Below, one piece after another: positions 6,470 through 16,015 of a stretch of DNA of 41,963 nt. Below the pieces are notes generated by a model. The model worked only from the letters and a program-made list of their open reading frames with translations. It did not search any database and was not told the origin of the DNA. Position 1 is the stretch's first letter, and each line of letters opens with the position of its first letter. This stretch comes from Candidatus Heimdallarchaeota archaeon. GTDB taxonomy: Archaea; Asgardarchaeota; Heimdallarchaeia; JABLTI01. Where the stretch lies: positions 1 to 41,963 of the forward strand of contig JAUWKS010000005.1 in assembly GCA_030614005.1 (NCBI GenBank), read 5' to 3'. A program made the translations under genes and the position numbers.

Positions 6470-9267
6470 TTTCTGATTGCTATTGCAATGTTCTCTTTTG
6501 AAAATTTATATATGGATGGTAGAATTGTCAATGAAGATATTAGCAATAGAGTAAAAACAAATATTGGTATTCCAATGTAATCGAAAGAAAATGAAAAGGG
6601 TAGAATGTTATGACTAGTAAAAATCGGTCGATTTATTCCAATTGATAATACTGCACAAGGTATTCCAATAATTAATCCAGTAATGATTGCTACAAAATTA
6701 ACAATGAATAATTCGTTCAAAATTAAAGTCAAGAGATTTTTATTAGAATTCCCGATAGTATTCAAAATAGCATTGTATTGTTTTCTTTGTGATAATAGGA
6801 ACTCTAAATTTGAAACTATTATTATTATTGCTACAATATTTATCAATATAATTTGAGATATTATAAACGCATTTACTCCTGGAATATAGAGATTGATATA
6901 TTGACCAATGAATTGCTCGTTGATAATCTCAGGATTTATGGTTAAAATATCGTTAAGTGTTAGTAGTTCTTCAAGAACATCATCAAAATTTGTGTCCTCT
7001 GTTTGTTTTGCAAAGAAAAGATTTGTATCAGAAACGGCATAGTCTATTTGCATCTTTCTCTGATTAACCAAAATGTATTCTTGACTTGTTTGCCCAATTT
7101 CGACATTTAAACCATAAGCCAAACCTAATCCTGGTGCAGAATGAATGATCCCTGAGACATTAAAAATTTCAATATAACTTCTATTTGGCATACCGGTTAC
7201 AGGGATGACTGAACCAATAGTTAGATTTAGTTTTTCAGCGAGAACATCACTTACTATAGCTCCATCTTGAGTGTTGTTCAATGTTCGCAAAGCAGTATCA
7301 ACATCTCCATTTTGAGCTGAGGCAATTTCCCATCGACCAATATTTAGATACTTTATTGGATCAATTCCAAAAACTGTAACACTATTGTAAATTAGCTTGC
7401 CTTCTGCACTAAACACTGACATGACATCATCTATTCCAGTGATGTTGCTTAAAGCATCAGCAAAGTCTGCGTCAACATAGGATGTTTGAATGCGAAAATC
7501 AGCTCCATTATTGTAATATTGTTCATCTGCATAATTTCTAGCGGTAGTTGTATATAAATTCAAATAGAAAATATTCACGCTTGCTAAAATAATTACCACT
7601 AAAAGTATTGAAGAGATCTTCGAGTTAGAACTTTTAAAAGTGTTCGCAAGAAAGAATGCATTATTTTTGAATAGCTTATCATAAATCCCTTTTATTTTTC
7701 CCAACATAGATCTCATTCCAACTGAGGCAATATATGAAAAGAGCAATACTAATAATATAATGAATAAGAATACAATCATATTTTGTTGCGTTTCTTCGAT
7801 GGTAAAATTAAATTCTTCATTAATGTCAATAAAAGATAAAATGCCAAAAGTAACAAGCAATGCAATAATTGATACAAGTGCTGCTGAGATAACAACTATT
7901 GTTGCTATTTTTTGAATTCTTGCTCGATTTCTTCTTTGGTGATCTTCTAAATCATTGTCGAAGACAATATTGAATTTTATTATTGCAAAAGTACCTGTAA
8001 TCAAGAGAGTGCTTAAACAAATATAGAATAACATTGAAAATGGAAACATCACACTACCAATAAATTCAGTAAATGTCAGCCAGGTAAACGAACCCGAGGC
8101 GAAAGCAGGTATTAAGCCAGCAATGACAAAGGAACTTGCTATGGAAATAATAAAACCAATAATTGCTAGAATTAGGAACTCCAGTAATAGAATACCAAAA
8201 ATCTGCCATTTTTCTCCTCCCCTTTCCTTGTATGTTTCAATCTGTTTCTTTCTTTTTTCAATTACAATATTGGTTGTGAATAATGAGAGTATTATACTTA
8301 TTACTACAACTGGAACAGCAAATATCAAGGCAGTTTTTGAGACACTGTAAGATTGTTCCAATTCTTTAGTGGGTGAATCCAGAATCATAGATTGAGATGA
8401 TTGGTAGGCAATTTTCAACCTACTTGCTAAATCTTGAATTTTCGGTAGAATTTGATCTATACCATCTCTTTTGAGTTCATTAATATCACACTTGACTAAC
8501 AGTTCGGGTTGTAAACCGTTTTGTTTCATTTCAGTTGTATGGTTTACCATATTTTCTGTAAGAAAAATAATTGAATCTTTTAGAAAAGTCTTAGGTAAGA
8601 CTTTTTGGATCATGGATATTGTTGGAATCGTTCGATAAATCCCTCTAATTGTTACGTTGTAGAAATGCTCAAGGTCACAATTGTATAGGTATACTTCTCC
8701 CAACTCTGGACCATTTTTTGCAATGCTAACATTCATTTTCATTCCTGGTTCAATTTCATATCCATATATCCTTTCAATTTCTTGGGCTTCAAATTCACTG
8801 ATTAGCACTTCATTTTCATTTAATTCAAAATCTCCTTTAACAAGGAATTGCGATTGGATTCTTTCTATCGCTTCCTTTGGCAGGAGTATTAGTGACGTTA
8901 AGGATACTGGGTCATTCATATCATCTTGGTCATCTTCTGGAGCAAATCGGTAAGTTACCGGCTTATCTTCAGCATTGAAAAAGGCAATGTTGTAGTAAAG
9001 TTCAGCTATTTCTCTAACAACAGGGTCATTTTCTAAGAAATCCTTGATATAAGGTAAATCATCATATAAGTAAGTTGTAACTTTTAATTCATAATCTTGA
9101 TCTACTAAAAAGTCTCGAGCAGCTAAATTTTCAGCTGTTGAAGACCACAATTGTAATGATAGCAATAAAGTGATTGAAATTACTATCCCCAATGTATAGA
9201 GTGTAGACTGCTTTTTATTATTTGAAATATTTTTCAAAGCTGAAGTGAAATAGAATTCAACGCCCAT
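6466..9267 (-). CDS. FtsX-like ABC transporter permease (MacB/LolC type)
   Basis: The 933-residue protein has an N-terminal helix (about 25-42) followed by a roughly 270-residue extracytoplasmic domain. Then come three or four helices with ERKKQIETYKERGGEKWQIF, the characteristic FtsX coupling segment, a second large extracytoplasmic domain, and a final group of helices around SQRKQYNAILNTIGNSNKN. This duplicated arrangement of two FtsX modules is usual for large archaeal and bacterial permeases that act with a separate MacB-like ATPase on lipids, lipoproteins or exported peptides. No ATPase gene is adjacent, so the partner is encoded elsewhere. ATG 9267 is preceded by GTGA. Its 3' end overlaps the convergent AN1 gene. 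Confidence 0.85.
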   Translation of the reverse strand: MGVEFYFTSALKNISNNKKQSTLYTLGIVISITLLLSLQLWSSTAENLAARDFLVDQDYELKVTTYLYDDLPYIKDFLENDPVVREIAELYYNIAFFNAEDKPVTYRFAPEDDQDDMNDPVSLTSLILLPKEAIERIQSQFLVKGDFELNENEVLISEFEAQEIERIYGYEIEPGMKMNVSIAKNGPELGEVYLYNCDLEHFYNVTIRGIYRTIPTISMIQKVLPKTFLKDSIIFLTENMVNHTTEMKQNGLQPELLVKCDINELKRDGIDQILPKIQDLASRLKIAYQSSQSMILDSPTKELEQSYSVSKTALIFAVPVVVISIILSLFTTNIVIEKRKKQIETYKERGGEKWQIFGILLLEFLILAIIGFIISIASSFVIAGLIPAFASGSFTWLTFTEFIGSVMFPFSMLFYICLSTLLITGTFAIIKFNIVFDNDLEDHQRRNRARIQKIATIVVISAALVSIIALLVTFGILSFIDINEEFNFTIEETQQNMIVFLFIILLVLLFSYIASVGMRSMLGKIKGIYDKLFKNNAFFLANTFKSSNSKISSILLVVIILASVNIFYLNLYTTTARNYADEQYYNNGADFRIQTSYVDADFADALSNITGIDDVMSVFSAEGKLIYNSVTVFGIDPIKYLNIGRWEIASAQNGDVDTALRTLNNTQDGAIVSDVLAEKLNLTIGSVIPVTGMPNRSYIEIFNVSGIIHSAPGLGLAYGLNVEIGQTSQEYILVNQRKMQIDYAVSDTNLFFAKQTEDTNFDDVLEELLTLNDILTINPEIINEQFIGQYINLYIPGVNAFIISQIILINIVAIIIIVSNLEFLLSQRKQYNAILNTIGNSNKNLLTLILNELFIVNFVAIITGLIIGIPCAVLSIGINRPIFTSHNILPFSFSFDYIGIPIFVFTLLLISSLTILPSIYKFSKENIAIAIRN

Positions 9268-9527
9268 TTTAGGTCACTCTTTGGGGAATTAAGAGACTTT
9301 AGAATTATCATAACTTCTAGCTATTAGTTTACCAAAGTATTAATAACACTTAGTTAAACCTTGATAATTAATCTAAATCGCTGCTTTTCAATTTATATAT
9401 TAAAAAAGCTACCCTTCATTAGAATCTAAAGAGCATTGTAAATTAAGATTATTTGTTATGCTAGATATGCACAACTAAGTGAATTGCTAAATAATGATAA
9501 TTGGTCGATTAGGTTAAGGTATCTATA

Positions 9528-11786
9528 ATGACAATGAAAAATCTTGCACTCAAAATTATTGGTATTGATTGTTCTGGTTGCGCAAAAAACTTTGAGAAGA
9601 AATTATTAGCTGAACCAGGAATAACAGATGCAAGGATTAACATTGCTTATAAGAAATTGTTTGTTAATTATGACTCCACTATTATTACTGAAGATGAAAT
9701 TTATGCTCTAGTAAAAAATTCTGGTTTTTCAATAATTAAAGAAGTCTCAAACAAGGGTCAAAAAAACTCACTTTCTTCAAATAAGAGTTTTTTCAAATCG
9801 AGTATTTTTCAGAAAAAGGAAGTTTACACAACAACACTATCTGGCATTTTACTTCTTGTAGGCATTCTTCTAGAATTTGGTTTTAAATTAGAATTAGCTT
9901 CCCTTCTTGTTTATATTTTTGGTACAATAATTGGTGGCGTTTTCATCTTTAAAAAAGCCTTTTTTGCAGCAAAAACGCTAAATTTAGATATAAACGTTCT
10001 AATGACCATTGCTGCAATTGCAGCTTTAATAATTGGCGAAGAGGTTGAAGCAACAAGTATAGTATTTCTGTTTTCCATTGCAGAATTGGCTGAATCGTTT
10101 AGCGTTGAAAGAGCAAAGAACTCAATTGAGAAATTGATTGATTATGCTCCCTCTGAAGCAATTGTTCTTATTGATAAGAAAGAACGCATAATGTTGGCAG
10201 AGGAGGTTGAGGTAAATTCTCATATACTCGTTAAACCAGGTCAACGAATTCCTCTCGATGGGGAAATTTTCTCAGGTGATTCATATGTCAATCAAGCTCC
10301 AATTACGGGGGAATCACTTCCGGTTTCAAAAACAGTTGGAGATGAAGTGTTCGCGGGAACATTGAATGAAGATGGCGCGTTAATCATCAGAGTAACCAAA
10401 CCGTATGAAGAAATTTTCTTGAAGAAAATAATTGCTTTAGTAGAAAATGCTGACCAACGTGCTCCAATCGATCGTTTTGTTGATACCTTTGCCAAATATT
10501 ACACTCCTGTAATGTTTTTAGTTGCTTCATTAACAATGGCGATTCCACCATTTATTACTGGTGATCCTTTCATTGAATGGGTTTATGTTGCGCTAATAGT
10601 GTTAGTTATTTCTTGCCCCTGTGCTGTTGTTCTTTCAACACCAATCACTATTGTTACCGCTTTAAGTCGCTCTGCTCGTAATGGTGTTCTTATCAAGGGT
10701 GGTTTCTATATTGAAAGCATTAGTAAAGCGAATGTCTTTGTTTTTGACAAAACTGGTACTTTAACTGTTGGGCATCCTCAAGTAGAAGAAATAATCTCGA
10801 ATGGTGATATATCACAAGAAGAATTGTTAAAGATAACAGGGTCTCTTGAAAGCAATTCATCTCATCCAATTGCTCGTGCAATAAAGGAAAAGATGCACGA
10901 GAATGATATTGAACCTTACCACGTTGAAGATTTCAAATCAATAGCTGGAATAGGAATACAAGGAGAAATTGATGCTCAGCTCTGGATAATTAGTAGTCCA
11001 AGACTAATAATGGAACGAGAATTAACAATATCAGATTCTCTTGCATCTGAGATTTCTGTAAATCAATCTGAAATGAAAACTGTTGTCATAATAAGTAATA
11101 GCTCAGCAGTTCATGGAATTATTACCATTAGTGATCAGATGAAACCTCATGCAAAGGGTCTTGTCTGTGAATTGAAGAATATCGGGGCAAAGAAAATTGT
11201 TATGCTTACTGGAGATAATGCTAAAACTGCAGCTCGCGTAGCAAATGAATTAGGAATCGAAGATTATCGTGCAGAACTTCTTCCAGATCAAAAGATGGCC
11301 TATATTGAAAAATTGAATGATGAATTTGGTCATGTAGTTATGTTAGGTGATGGAATAAACGATGCACCTTCTTTAGCTCTTGCAGAAGTAGGCATTGCTA
11401 TGGGGGCATCAGGTTCTGATATTGCTTTAGATACGGCGAATGTTGTATTAATGACTGATAGGTTGGATGCACTCCACTATCTAATTACATTGAGCAAAAA
11501 GTCAATGAGAATTATCAAACAGAACATTGGAATAGCTATCATAGTGAAGCTAGTTCTTTTTGTATTGTCATTTATGGGACTAATTTCATTATGGATGGCT
11601 GTTTTAATTGGTGACATGGGTGTTTCTATGTTTGTAATATTTAACGCAATCCTACGTGCACGAGGAAAGAAGATGGAACATCTAAATTGCGATCAAACTT
11701 TATGTTTATTGGATGAATCTTTGCTTAGTCATAAGAGACATGAAGTTTGTAAAGATGGCTGTGCATGTATCCAATGCCATACTTAA
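9528..11786 (+). CDS. Heavy-metal-transporting P1B-type ATPase (Zn/Cd-like)
   Basis: A 752-residue metal-exporting ATPase of ordinary length. An N-terminal HMA domain carries GIDCSGC (Cys15, Cys18). The core has the TGES actuator motif, the membrane CPC metal site (363-365), the phosphorylation motif DKTGTLT with Asp407, the SHP nucleotide-domain motif and the hinge GDGINDAPSLALAE. The last helices contain a Lys (IAIIVKLVLF) and an Asp (IGDMGVSMFV), the pairing typical of P1B-2 Zn2+/Cd2+/Pb2+ pumps rather than Cu+ pumps. A Cys/His-rich tail (HEVCKDGCACIQCHT) could be a second metal-binding site. No metal-responsive regulator is adjacent, and the 260-nt upstream gap shows AT-rich TATA-like sequence but no operator I can defend. 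Confidence 0.93.
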   Translation: MTMKNLALKIIGIDCSGCAKNFEKKLLAEPGITDARINIAYKKLFVNYDSTIITEDEIYALVKNSGFSIIKEVSNKGQKNSLSSNKSFFKSSIFQKKEVYTTTLSGILLLVGILLEFGFKLELASLLVYIFGTIIGGVFIFKKAFFAAKTLNLDINVLMTIAAIAALIIGEEVEATSIVFLFSIAELAESFSVERAKNSIEKLIDYAPSEAIVLIDKKERIMLAEEVEVNSHILVKPGQRIPLDGEIFSGDSYVNQAPITGESLPVSKTVGDEVFAGTLNEDGALIIRVTKPYEEIFLKKIIALVENADQRAPIDRFVDTFAKYYTPVMFLVASLTMAIPPFITGDPFIEWVYVALIVLVISCPCAVVLSTPITIVTALSRSARNGVLIKGGFYIESISKANVFVFDKTGTLTVGHPQVEEIISNGDISQEELLKITGSLESNSSHPIARAIKEKMHENDIEPYHVEDFKSIAGIGIQGEIDAQLWIISSPRLIMERELTISDSLASEISVNQSEMKTVVIISNSSAVHGIITISDQMKPHAKGLVCELKNIGAKKIVMLTGDNAKTAARVANELGIEDYRAELLPDQKMAYIEKLNDEFGHVVMLGDGINDAPSLALAEVGIAMGASGSDIALDTANVVLMTDRLDALHYLITLSKKSMRIIKQNIGIAIIVKLVLFVLSFMGLISLWMAVLIGDMGVSMFVIFNAILRARGKKMEHLNCDQTLCLLDESLLSHKRHEVCKDGCACIQCHT

Positions 11787-11805
11787 TGATCATTAACAAA
11801 ATGGT

Positions 11806-11822
11806 TATTTTATCTTTTTTTT
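11806..11822 (+). terminator. T-rich terminator after the metal ATPase
   Basis: A T-rich stretch (TTTTATCTTTTTTTT and flanks) starts about 20 nt past the ATPase stop, upstream of the TATA box of the next gene. Confidence 0.4.
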
Positions 11823-11850
11823 GCAAACAATATGCAGAGATTATCAACCT

Positions 11851-11860
11851 ATTTAAATAA
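11851..11860 (+). promoter_or_regulatory. TATA box for the coiled-coil gene
   Basis: ATTTAAATAA lies 47 nt before ATG 11907, with a GGTG Shine-Dalgarno at 11896-11899. The spacing fits a short leader of about 25 nt. Confidence 0.5.
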
Positions 11861-11906
11861 TAAGGGGCATTTTTCTTTTTGAGATATAAAACAACGGTGC
11901 AATTAA

Positions 11907-12515
11907 ATGACAATAAATATGTATAGTTCTGATTCAATCCAATATCTATTAACAAAATGGTTTGATGAAGTGTCAGCAAAACATACACAATACACTGAAA
12001 TGCTTACTAATCACATTGAAACTAGTAATAAGAAAATTCTTGGTATTGCAAAAGAACTTCAAAAAATGCAAAATAAAGTAGTAACTCAAGAAGCGCTTGC
12101 AAAGAAAGCAGAATTAATCAATAATGTTTCTGAGATAGAACCTGATAATATACTATTAATCGAATTTATTTATAGTTATAAAAATTTGATGACTGAAATT
12201 GAAGGATTCAATTTAGAGCTTACTTCAAGAAAAAATATTCTAAAACTGATAAAATCAGAAATAAGATATCTTGACAATTTAATGATTTCACTAAGAAATC
12301 TCGTAAAATCAATTAATGCTGTTTTCAAATCAAATTCAAAACCCAAAAAGAAAAATGAAGAAGAATTTGAGCAATTTTTGAAAGCTTATTCAAGATTATT
12401 GCGTAACCTTGGAAAGGGATTTAGTGATTTCAAATTAGAATTTCAAGATTTAATACTTGAATTAGAAACTGAAGTAGAGCAAGCAAAGAAAATAGATGAA
12501 GAATATACAGAATGA
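11907..12515 (+). CDS. Coiled-coil protein of unknown function
   Basis: The 202 residues are highly charged and almost entirely helical in appearance, with heptad-like hydrophobic spacing through about 20-80, 85-140 and 150-198. There is no signal peptide, membrane helix, cysteine pair or nucleotide-binding motif. A Lys-rich break (KSNSKPKKKNEEEFEQ, about 143-158) separates two helical halves. ATG 11907 has GGTG 7 nt upstream and a TATA box. It is followed by a T-tract and a convergent ABC permease gene. I do not recognise the family. A structural or adaptor role is possible but nothing in the sequence points to a partner. Confidence 0.6.
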   Translation: MTINMYSSDSIQYLLTKWFDEVSAKHTQYTEMLTNHIETSNKKILGIAKELQKMQNKVVTQEALAKKAELINNVSEIEPDNILLIEFIYSYKNLMTEIEGFNLELTSRKNILKLIKSEIRYLDNLMISLRNLVKSINAVFKSNSKPKKKNEEEFEQFLKAYSRLLRNLGKGFSDFKLEFQDLILELETEVEQAKKIDEEYTE

Positions 12516-12523
12516 TATTCTCC

Positions 12524-12537
12524 TTTTTTTTATTTTT
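12524..12537 (+). terminator. Poly-T tract between convergent genes
   Basis: Seven T, TA, then five T follow the coiled-coil gene stop by about 8 nt. It overlaps the 3' end of the convergent permease gene. Confidence 0.5.
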
Positions 12538-13420
12538 CACTTTTTATGAAGATTGCCGCAGCAAACATTTCTGCTAAAACAATAACTAATGAAATAACAA
12601 GCCACGCACTTAGTAAATTTTGACTTGTAAGAATATCTTGTAATCCATACTGAGGTTGAATCATAAAGTCTGCTGCTACAGCTAACTGATGCATGAACGT
12701 CCAATTTTGATAAGTTGCATTTACATAGTTGAATTGTGCAGTAAAATAAACAACAAAGGGAATGATATAAAATAGAAACAATGTTGGCACTATTGCTAAA
12801 GAGCTTGAAAAATTGAAGTAATTTGCTATTACAATGAATAAGGTTGTTGTAGCAATAGCCAATAACGCTCCAATAAATGTTAAGAAGAACGCAGCCATTA
12901 TTAAACCAAAGGATAGGGAAATGCCTGTCCATATCCATAAAATAAGATTAAACATGAAGATAGAAGCAATACCTGTTATTGCAGTACCAATACACGTAGT
13001 TATTGTGTGACCAATATAAATACTAATTTTTCGTATAGGCATTGCGAAATATCTTTGCATACTATCATTTGTGCTCTTTCCAAAGCTGTCCAAAGTTAAC
13101 ATAATAGCTATCATTTGCATTAGAAATTGCCCAAGAATAATATACCCGGCAGCGCTTCTTCTCATAAAAGACTCTACACCAAAATCTATTAGAAACGCTT
13201 CTACCTCTCGAGCAGAGGCATCAAGATAGAATATCGCTGGTAGAAGAATTAATGTTAATGCAATAATGAACTTAGGAGTAATAATGATTCTTTTTGATTC
13301 GAATCTAATTATTTCAAAAATTTCCCTAAAAATGAAATTGTTTTTTAGTTCAAAATCTGATGAAACTCTACTAGTTATTTCAGGTGTTTCGCTCGACATT
13401 TCTAATCTTTCCTTCTGCAT
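12530..13420 (-). CDS. ABC-2 type transporter permease
   Basis: 296 residues with a cytosolic N-terminus, then about six membrane helices: near 48-68, 90-112, 135-163, 170-200, 208-228 and 268-290. The motif DSFGKSTNDSMQRYFAMPIRK between helices 2 and 3 matches the coupling region of ABC-2 permeases (NodJ/Nat type). It lies 24 nt downstream of an ATPase gene on the same strand and forms one exporter with it. The substrate is unknown; such pairs export drugs, lipids, polysaccharides or ions. An internal ATG at codon 8 with AAGGA nearby is an alternative start. Confidence 0.85.
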   Translation of the reverse strand: MQKERLEMSSETPEITSRVSSDFELKNNFIFREIFEIIRFESKRIIITPKFIIALTLILLPAIFYLDASAREVEAFLIDFGVESFMRRSAAGYIILGQFLMQMIAIMLTLDSFGKSTNDSMQRYFAMPIRKISIYIGHTITTCIGTAITGIASIFMFNLILWIWTGISLSFGLIMAAFFLTFIGALLAIATTTLFIVIANYFNFSSSLAIVPTLFLFYIIPFVVYFTAQFNYVNATYQNWTFMHQLAVAADFMIQPQYGLQDILTSQNLLSAWLVISLVIVLAEMFAAAIFIKSEK

Positions 13421-13444
13421 TATCTAATGGATTTTTTTTCATTT

Positions 13445-14368
13445 CTAGTTAATCTTTTCTCTTCGCTGTTCAACTAAGGGACGATACGAGAAAACAGGTA
13501 TTTTTGATTTCTGCAATTTGTTTATTATTTCAACGCTTACTTGTAAGGTGTTTTCTGATTTGACCAATATTTTTCTACCTGTTATTTTGAAGTCATATCC
13601 CTCAATTGCAGAATAAATTTCGTTGATATTTGGAGTATCATCAGCTAGAATTATTTCCATTGAATGACATTTGCTCCGAACTGTTTCTGCAATTGGCCCA
13701 TCCGCAATTATTTGTCCACGATCGATTACAATAATTCGATCACTTAAAATCAATGCTTCTTGAATATTATGAGTTGACATAATTATCGTTTTGGATTTAC
13801 GAGCTATATACTCTTGAATAAGCTGATTTATTTTCATCCTTCCTTGAACATCAATAAAGGAAACAGGTTCATCAAAAAGAATGATATCTGGATCTGCAAT
13901 TATCGTTAACGCTAAACTAAATCGTTGTCTCATACCTGATGACATAAGCTTTGGTTGAAGGTCATACCATTTTTGCAATCCTACAACCTCTAACAATCGA
14001 TCAGCTTCTTCATTAGCTATTCCCCAACTTAATCCTCGAATAATTCCAAAATGAACTAATGATTCTCTACATGGAACATCTAAGAAGAAATTCAAATCTG
14101 ACGGCAGATAACCTATTGAACGTTTTACCATTAACTTATTCTTTCTAACATCTAAACCATTAACGTATACATTGCCTGAAGACGGTTTAATTAATCCCAT
14201 AATTACTTTCATTATTGTAGATTTACCTGCTCCATTAGGTCCGAATAAACAAACTCTTTCACCTTGTTTTATATTAATGGAGACATCTCTCAAAGAAGTT
14301 ACTCTTGCACGCGAAATATACCAACCAAATGTCTTGGTAACATTTTCCAATGAAATTATTGTTTCCAT
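13445..14368 (-). CDS. ABC transporter ATP-binding protein (CcmA/Nat family)
   Basis: A 307-residue ATPase with Walker A GPNGAGKST (about 43-51), a diverged signature SSGMRQR in place of LSGGQ, Walker B IILFDEP and the switch histidine in MSTHNIQEA. A C-terminal extension after about residue 225 (EIILADDTPNINEIYSAIEG onward) is the DUF4162-like tail common in ABC-2 exporter ATPases. It is first in a two-gene operon with the permease just downstream. The gene is divergent from the secreted-protein gene at 14536, sharing a 167-nt promoter gap. Confidence 0.92.
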   Translation of the reverse strand: METIISLENVTKTFGWYISRARVTSLRDVSINIKQGERVCLFGPNGAGKSTIMKVIMGLIKPSSGNVYVNGLDVRKNKLMVKRSIGYLPSDLNFFLDVPCRESLVHFGIIRGLSWGIANEEADRLLEVVGLQKWYDLQPKLMSSGMRQRFSLALTIIADPDIILFDEPVSFIDVQGRMKINQLIQEYIARKSKTIIMSTHNIQEALILSDRIIVIDRGQIIADGPIAETVRSKCHSMEIILADDTPNINEIYSAIEGYDFKITGRKILVKSENTLQVSVEIINKLQKSKIPVFSYRPLVEQRREKIN

Positions 14369-14458
14369 TTTCAGTAATTCCTAATGATGATGGGATTGGT
14401 TCTTATTGGTATTCCCTAGTTAAAATGTTTTGTGGGATTTGGTTTACTTAAGAGGAAT

Positions 14459-14470
14459 GTTATAAATTAA
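14459..14470 (+). promoter_or_regulatory. TATA box for the type I membrane protein
   Basis: GTTATAAATTAA lies about 70 nt before ATG 14536 in the divergent gap with the ABC exporter operon. An upstream AGAGGAAT is a poor BRE match. Confidence 0.45.
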
Positions 14471-14535
14471 TTAATAGGTAGTATATACGTAATATTGTTT
14501 AATTAGTAATTCTAAAGTAAGTTGGGAAATAAACC

Positions 14536-15387
14536 ATGAAAATACTAAGGAAAAATCATTCTTATCTTCTTTCGTTCATAGTTTTCCTAGTAATTTTAGT
14601 AAGATTATTGCCAGCAAATTCGTTTCCCAATATACAAGATGCTCCTACTCTTTTAGCTGAAGATGAAACTCCCAATCAATTTCCCTTTGTTGGACAAGAA
14701 ACCACTTATGAGGTTATTCAAACAACAGCAGGTGTTCCTGCTGCATCTGGGACATTAAAAGTTCACTATGATAGAATGCTAGATTCTACATCAATACATG
14801 GTTTTTTTGATGTCGAAGTTATCTCACTTATTGAGTACTATAATGAATCTGCTGATGGTTCAGAAAACCTTGAAACAAGGCATCTTAATATTGATGCATC
14901 TGACACATACATAATTGATCTCTTTATGGTACATTTCTTCAGCTGGGAAGGAATAACCCCAACTCCTATGTGGGTTTTCCCTGATGACGTAAAAGTTAAT
15001 GCAACTGTGAAATTCTGGAATTATACTACAACTTGCAAAGCTAGTCATTCAGTATCTTTTAATGATAGGAATTATGAAGTATTTGTTTTCCGGACAAATG
15101 GTACTCTATTAGATATGACTCTTATGTATGGGTTTGGGCGCCATGGTGAGAGTGATTGGTATGGATTATTATTTTATATGTCAGGCTCATTTTACGAGCC
15201 TTATTTAGGTAGCAGAATGGAAGCTACTTTCAAACTAAAAGAAACAAATGTTGAACTTATACCTCTTGCTGAATTGAATAGAAATGTCATCTTAGTTACA
15301 ACAATTTCCTTTTACTCCGTAGTTTTAATTGGTACAGTTACTTATAGATTTAAAACCCGTAGAGACCTTATTGGTGGCGAAATATAG
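14536..15387 (+). CDS. Secreted single-anchor membrane protein, unknown function
   Basis: 283 residues. The N-terminal MKILRKNHSYLLSFIVFLVI is a signal peptide with cleavage expected near residue 29 (PANS-FP). The ectodomain (about 30-245) is rich in aromatic residues and Thr, with a few N-x-S/T glycosylation sequons. A C-terminal helix near 253-273 is followed by FKTRRD, which gives an outside-facing domain. No known catalytic domain is recognised. It resembles the 2147 gene in design but not in sequence. The divergent ABC exporter next door might act on or with it, but that is only proximity. Confidence 0.65.
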   Translation: MKILRKNHSYLLSFIVFLVILVRLLPANSFPNIQDAPTLLAEDETPNQFPFVGQETTYEVIQTTAGVPAASGTLKVHYDRMLDSTSIHGFFDVEVISLIEYYNESADGSENLETRHLNIDASDTYIIDLFMVHFFSWEGITPTPMWVFPDDVKVNATVKFWNYTTTCKASHSVSFNDRNYEVFVFRTNGTLLDMTLMYGFGRHGESDWYGLLFYMSGSFYEPYLGSRMEATFKLKETNVELIPLAELNRNVILVTTISFYSVVLIGTVTYRFKTRRDLIGGEI

Positions 15388-15496
15388 TTTTAGTAAAAAC
15401 GTTTCGCTTACATTTTTTATTTGAAAAGCTCAACAAAAGATTTAAAGATAATTAAAGTTTCTCGGAGTATTATTAACAGTGCTTAGGTGAACATCA

Positions 15497-15850
15497 ATGA
15501 GTGCCCAAGAAGTAATCGAATTAACAGAACCTAAAATGTTTGCAAATTGGCGAGAATATCCTATTGAAGTAAAAATTATGGATCTCTCAACACTCGCTTG
15601 GTTAGCTATCTTTATTCTTGAAATATTCTTTCTACTAATAAAATTTGAAGCAAATATCAGAACTTTTCCAATGATTATGATGCCTATCTTCATGTTTATT
15701 GTTACATTTACTTTAAGATTAAAGTTAGTTGATAAACCAGCTGCGATTAAAAATATCTTTGCAATTTGGGTAACTATTTTTCTGTTATTTGCCCTTGGTG
15801 CAATTTTAGTTTTAGCACTTTATCCAGCATTGATGCCTTCAATTGCTTAG
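15497..15850 (+). CDS. Small three-helix membrane protein
   Basis: 117 residues: a soluble N-terminal stretch of about 30 residues, then three hydrophobic helices near 31-49, 54-74 and 87-112. No motif is recognised. GGTGA precedes ATG 15497 by 7 nt. A hairpin-type terminator overlaps its stop codon, so it is a separate unit or the last gene after 14536. The function is unknown. Confidence 0.65.
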   Translation: MSAQEVIELTEPKMFANWREYPIEVKIMDLSTLAWLAIFILEIFFLLIKFEANIRTFPMIMMPIFMFIVTFTLRLKLVDKPAAIKNIFAIWVTIFLLFALGAILVLALYPALMPSIA

Positions 15851-15884
15851 GGAAATTACTTTCCCTTAATTTATTTCTTTTTAT
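15849..15884 (+). terminator. Hairpin terminator overlapping a stop codon
   Basis: AGGGAAA (15849-15855) and TTTCCCT (15860-15866) form a 7-bp stem with loop TTAC, followed by a T-rich run. The stem begins within the TAG stop codon of the small membrane protein. Confidence 0.6.
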
Positions 15885-16015
15885 GTAATAGATAAGCTAC
15901 ATTTACCGTAAATGCATAATAGTGGGATTTAAAATATTAATATACCATTTAATTATAATAGCTAAATTCAATAGTTAACATTACCTATGATAAAAGAGGA
16001 AAAAGGTGCAATTCT

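Noticed and set aside
9268..9527. Metal-responsive operator before the P-type ATPase
   Set aside because: Several AT-rich stretches and short partial repeats are present, but none is a clear palindrome and no metalloregulator gene is adjacent.
15400..15420. Hairpin terminator after the gene at 14536
   Set aside because: GTAA and TTAC around AAACGTTTCGC pair over only four bases; only the short T-run is suggestive.
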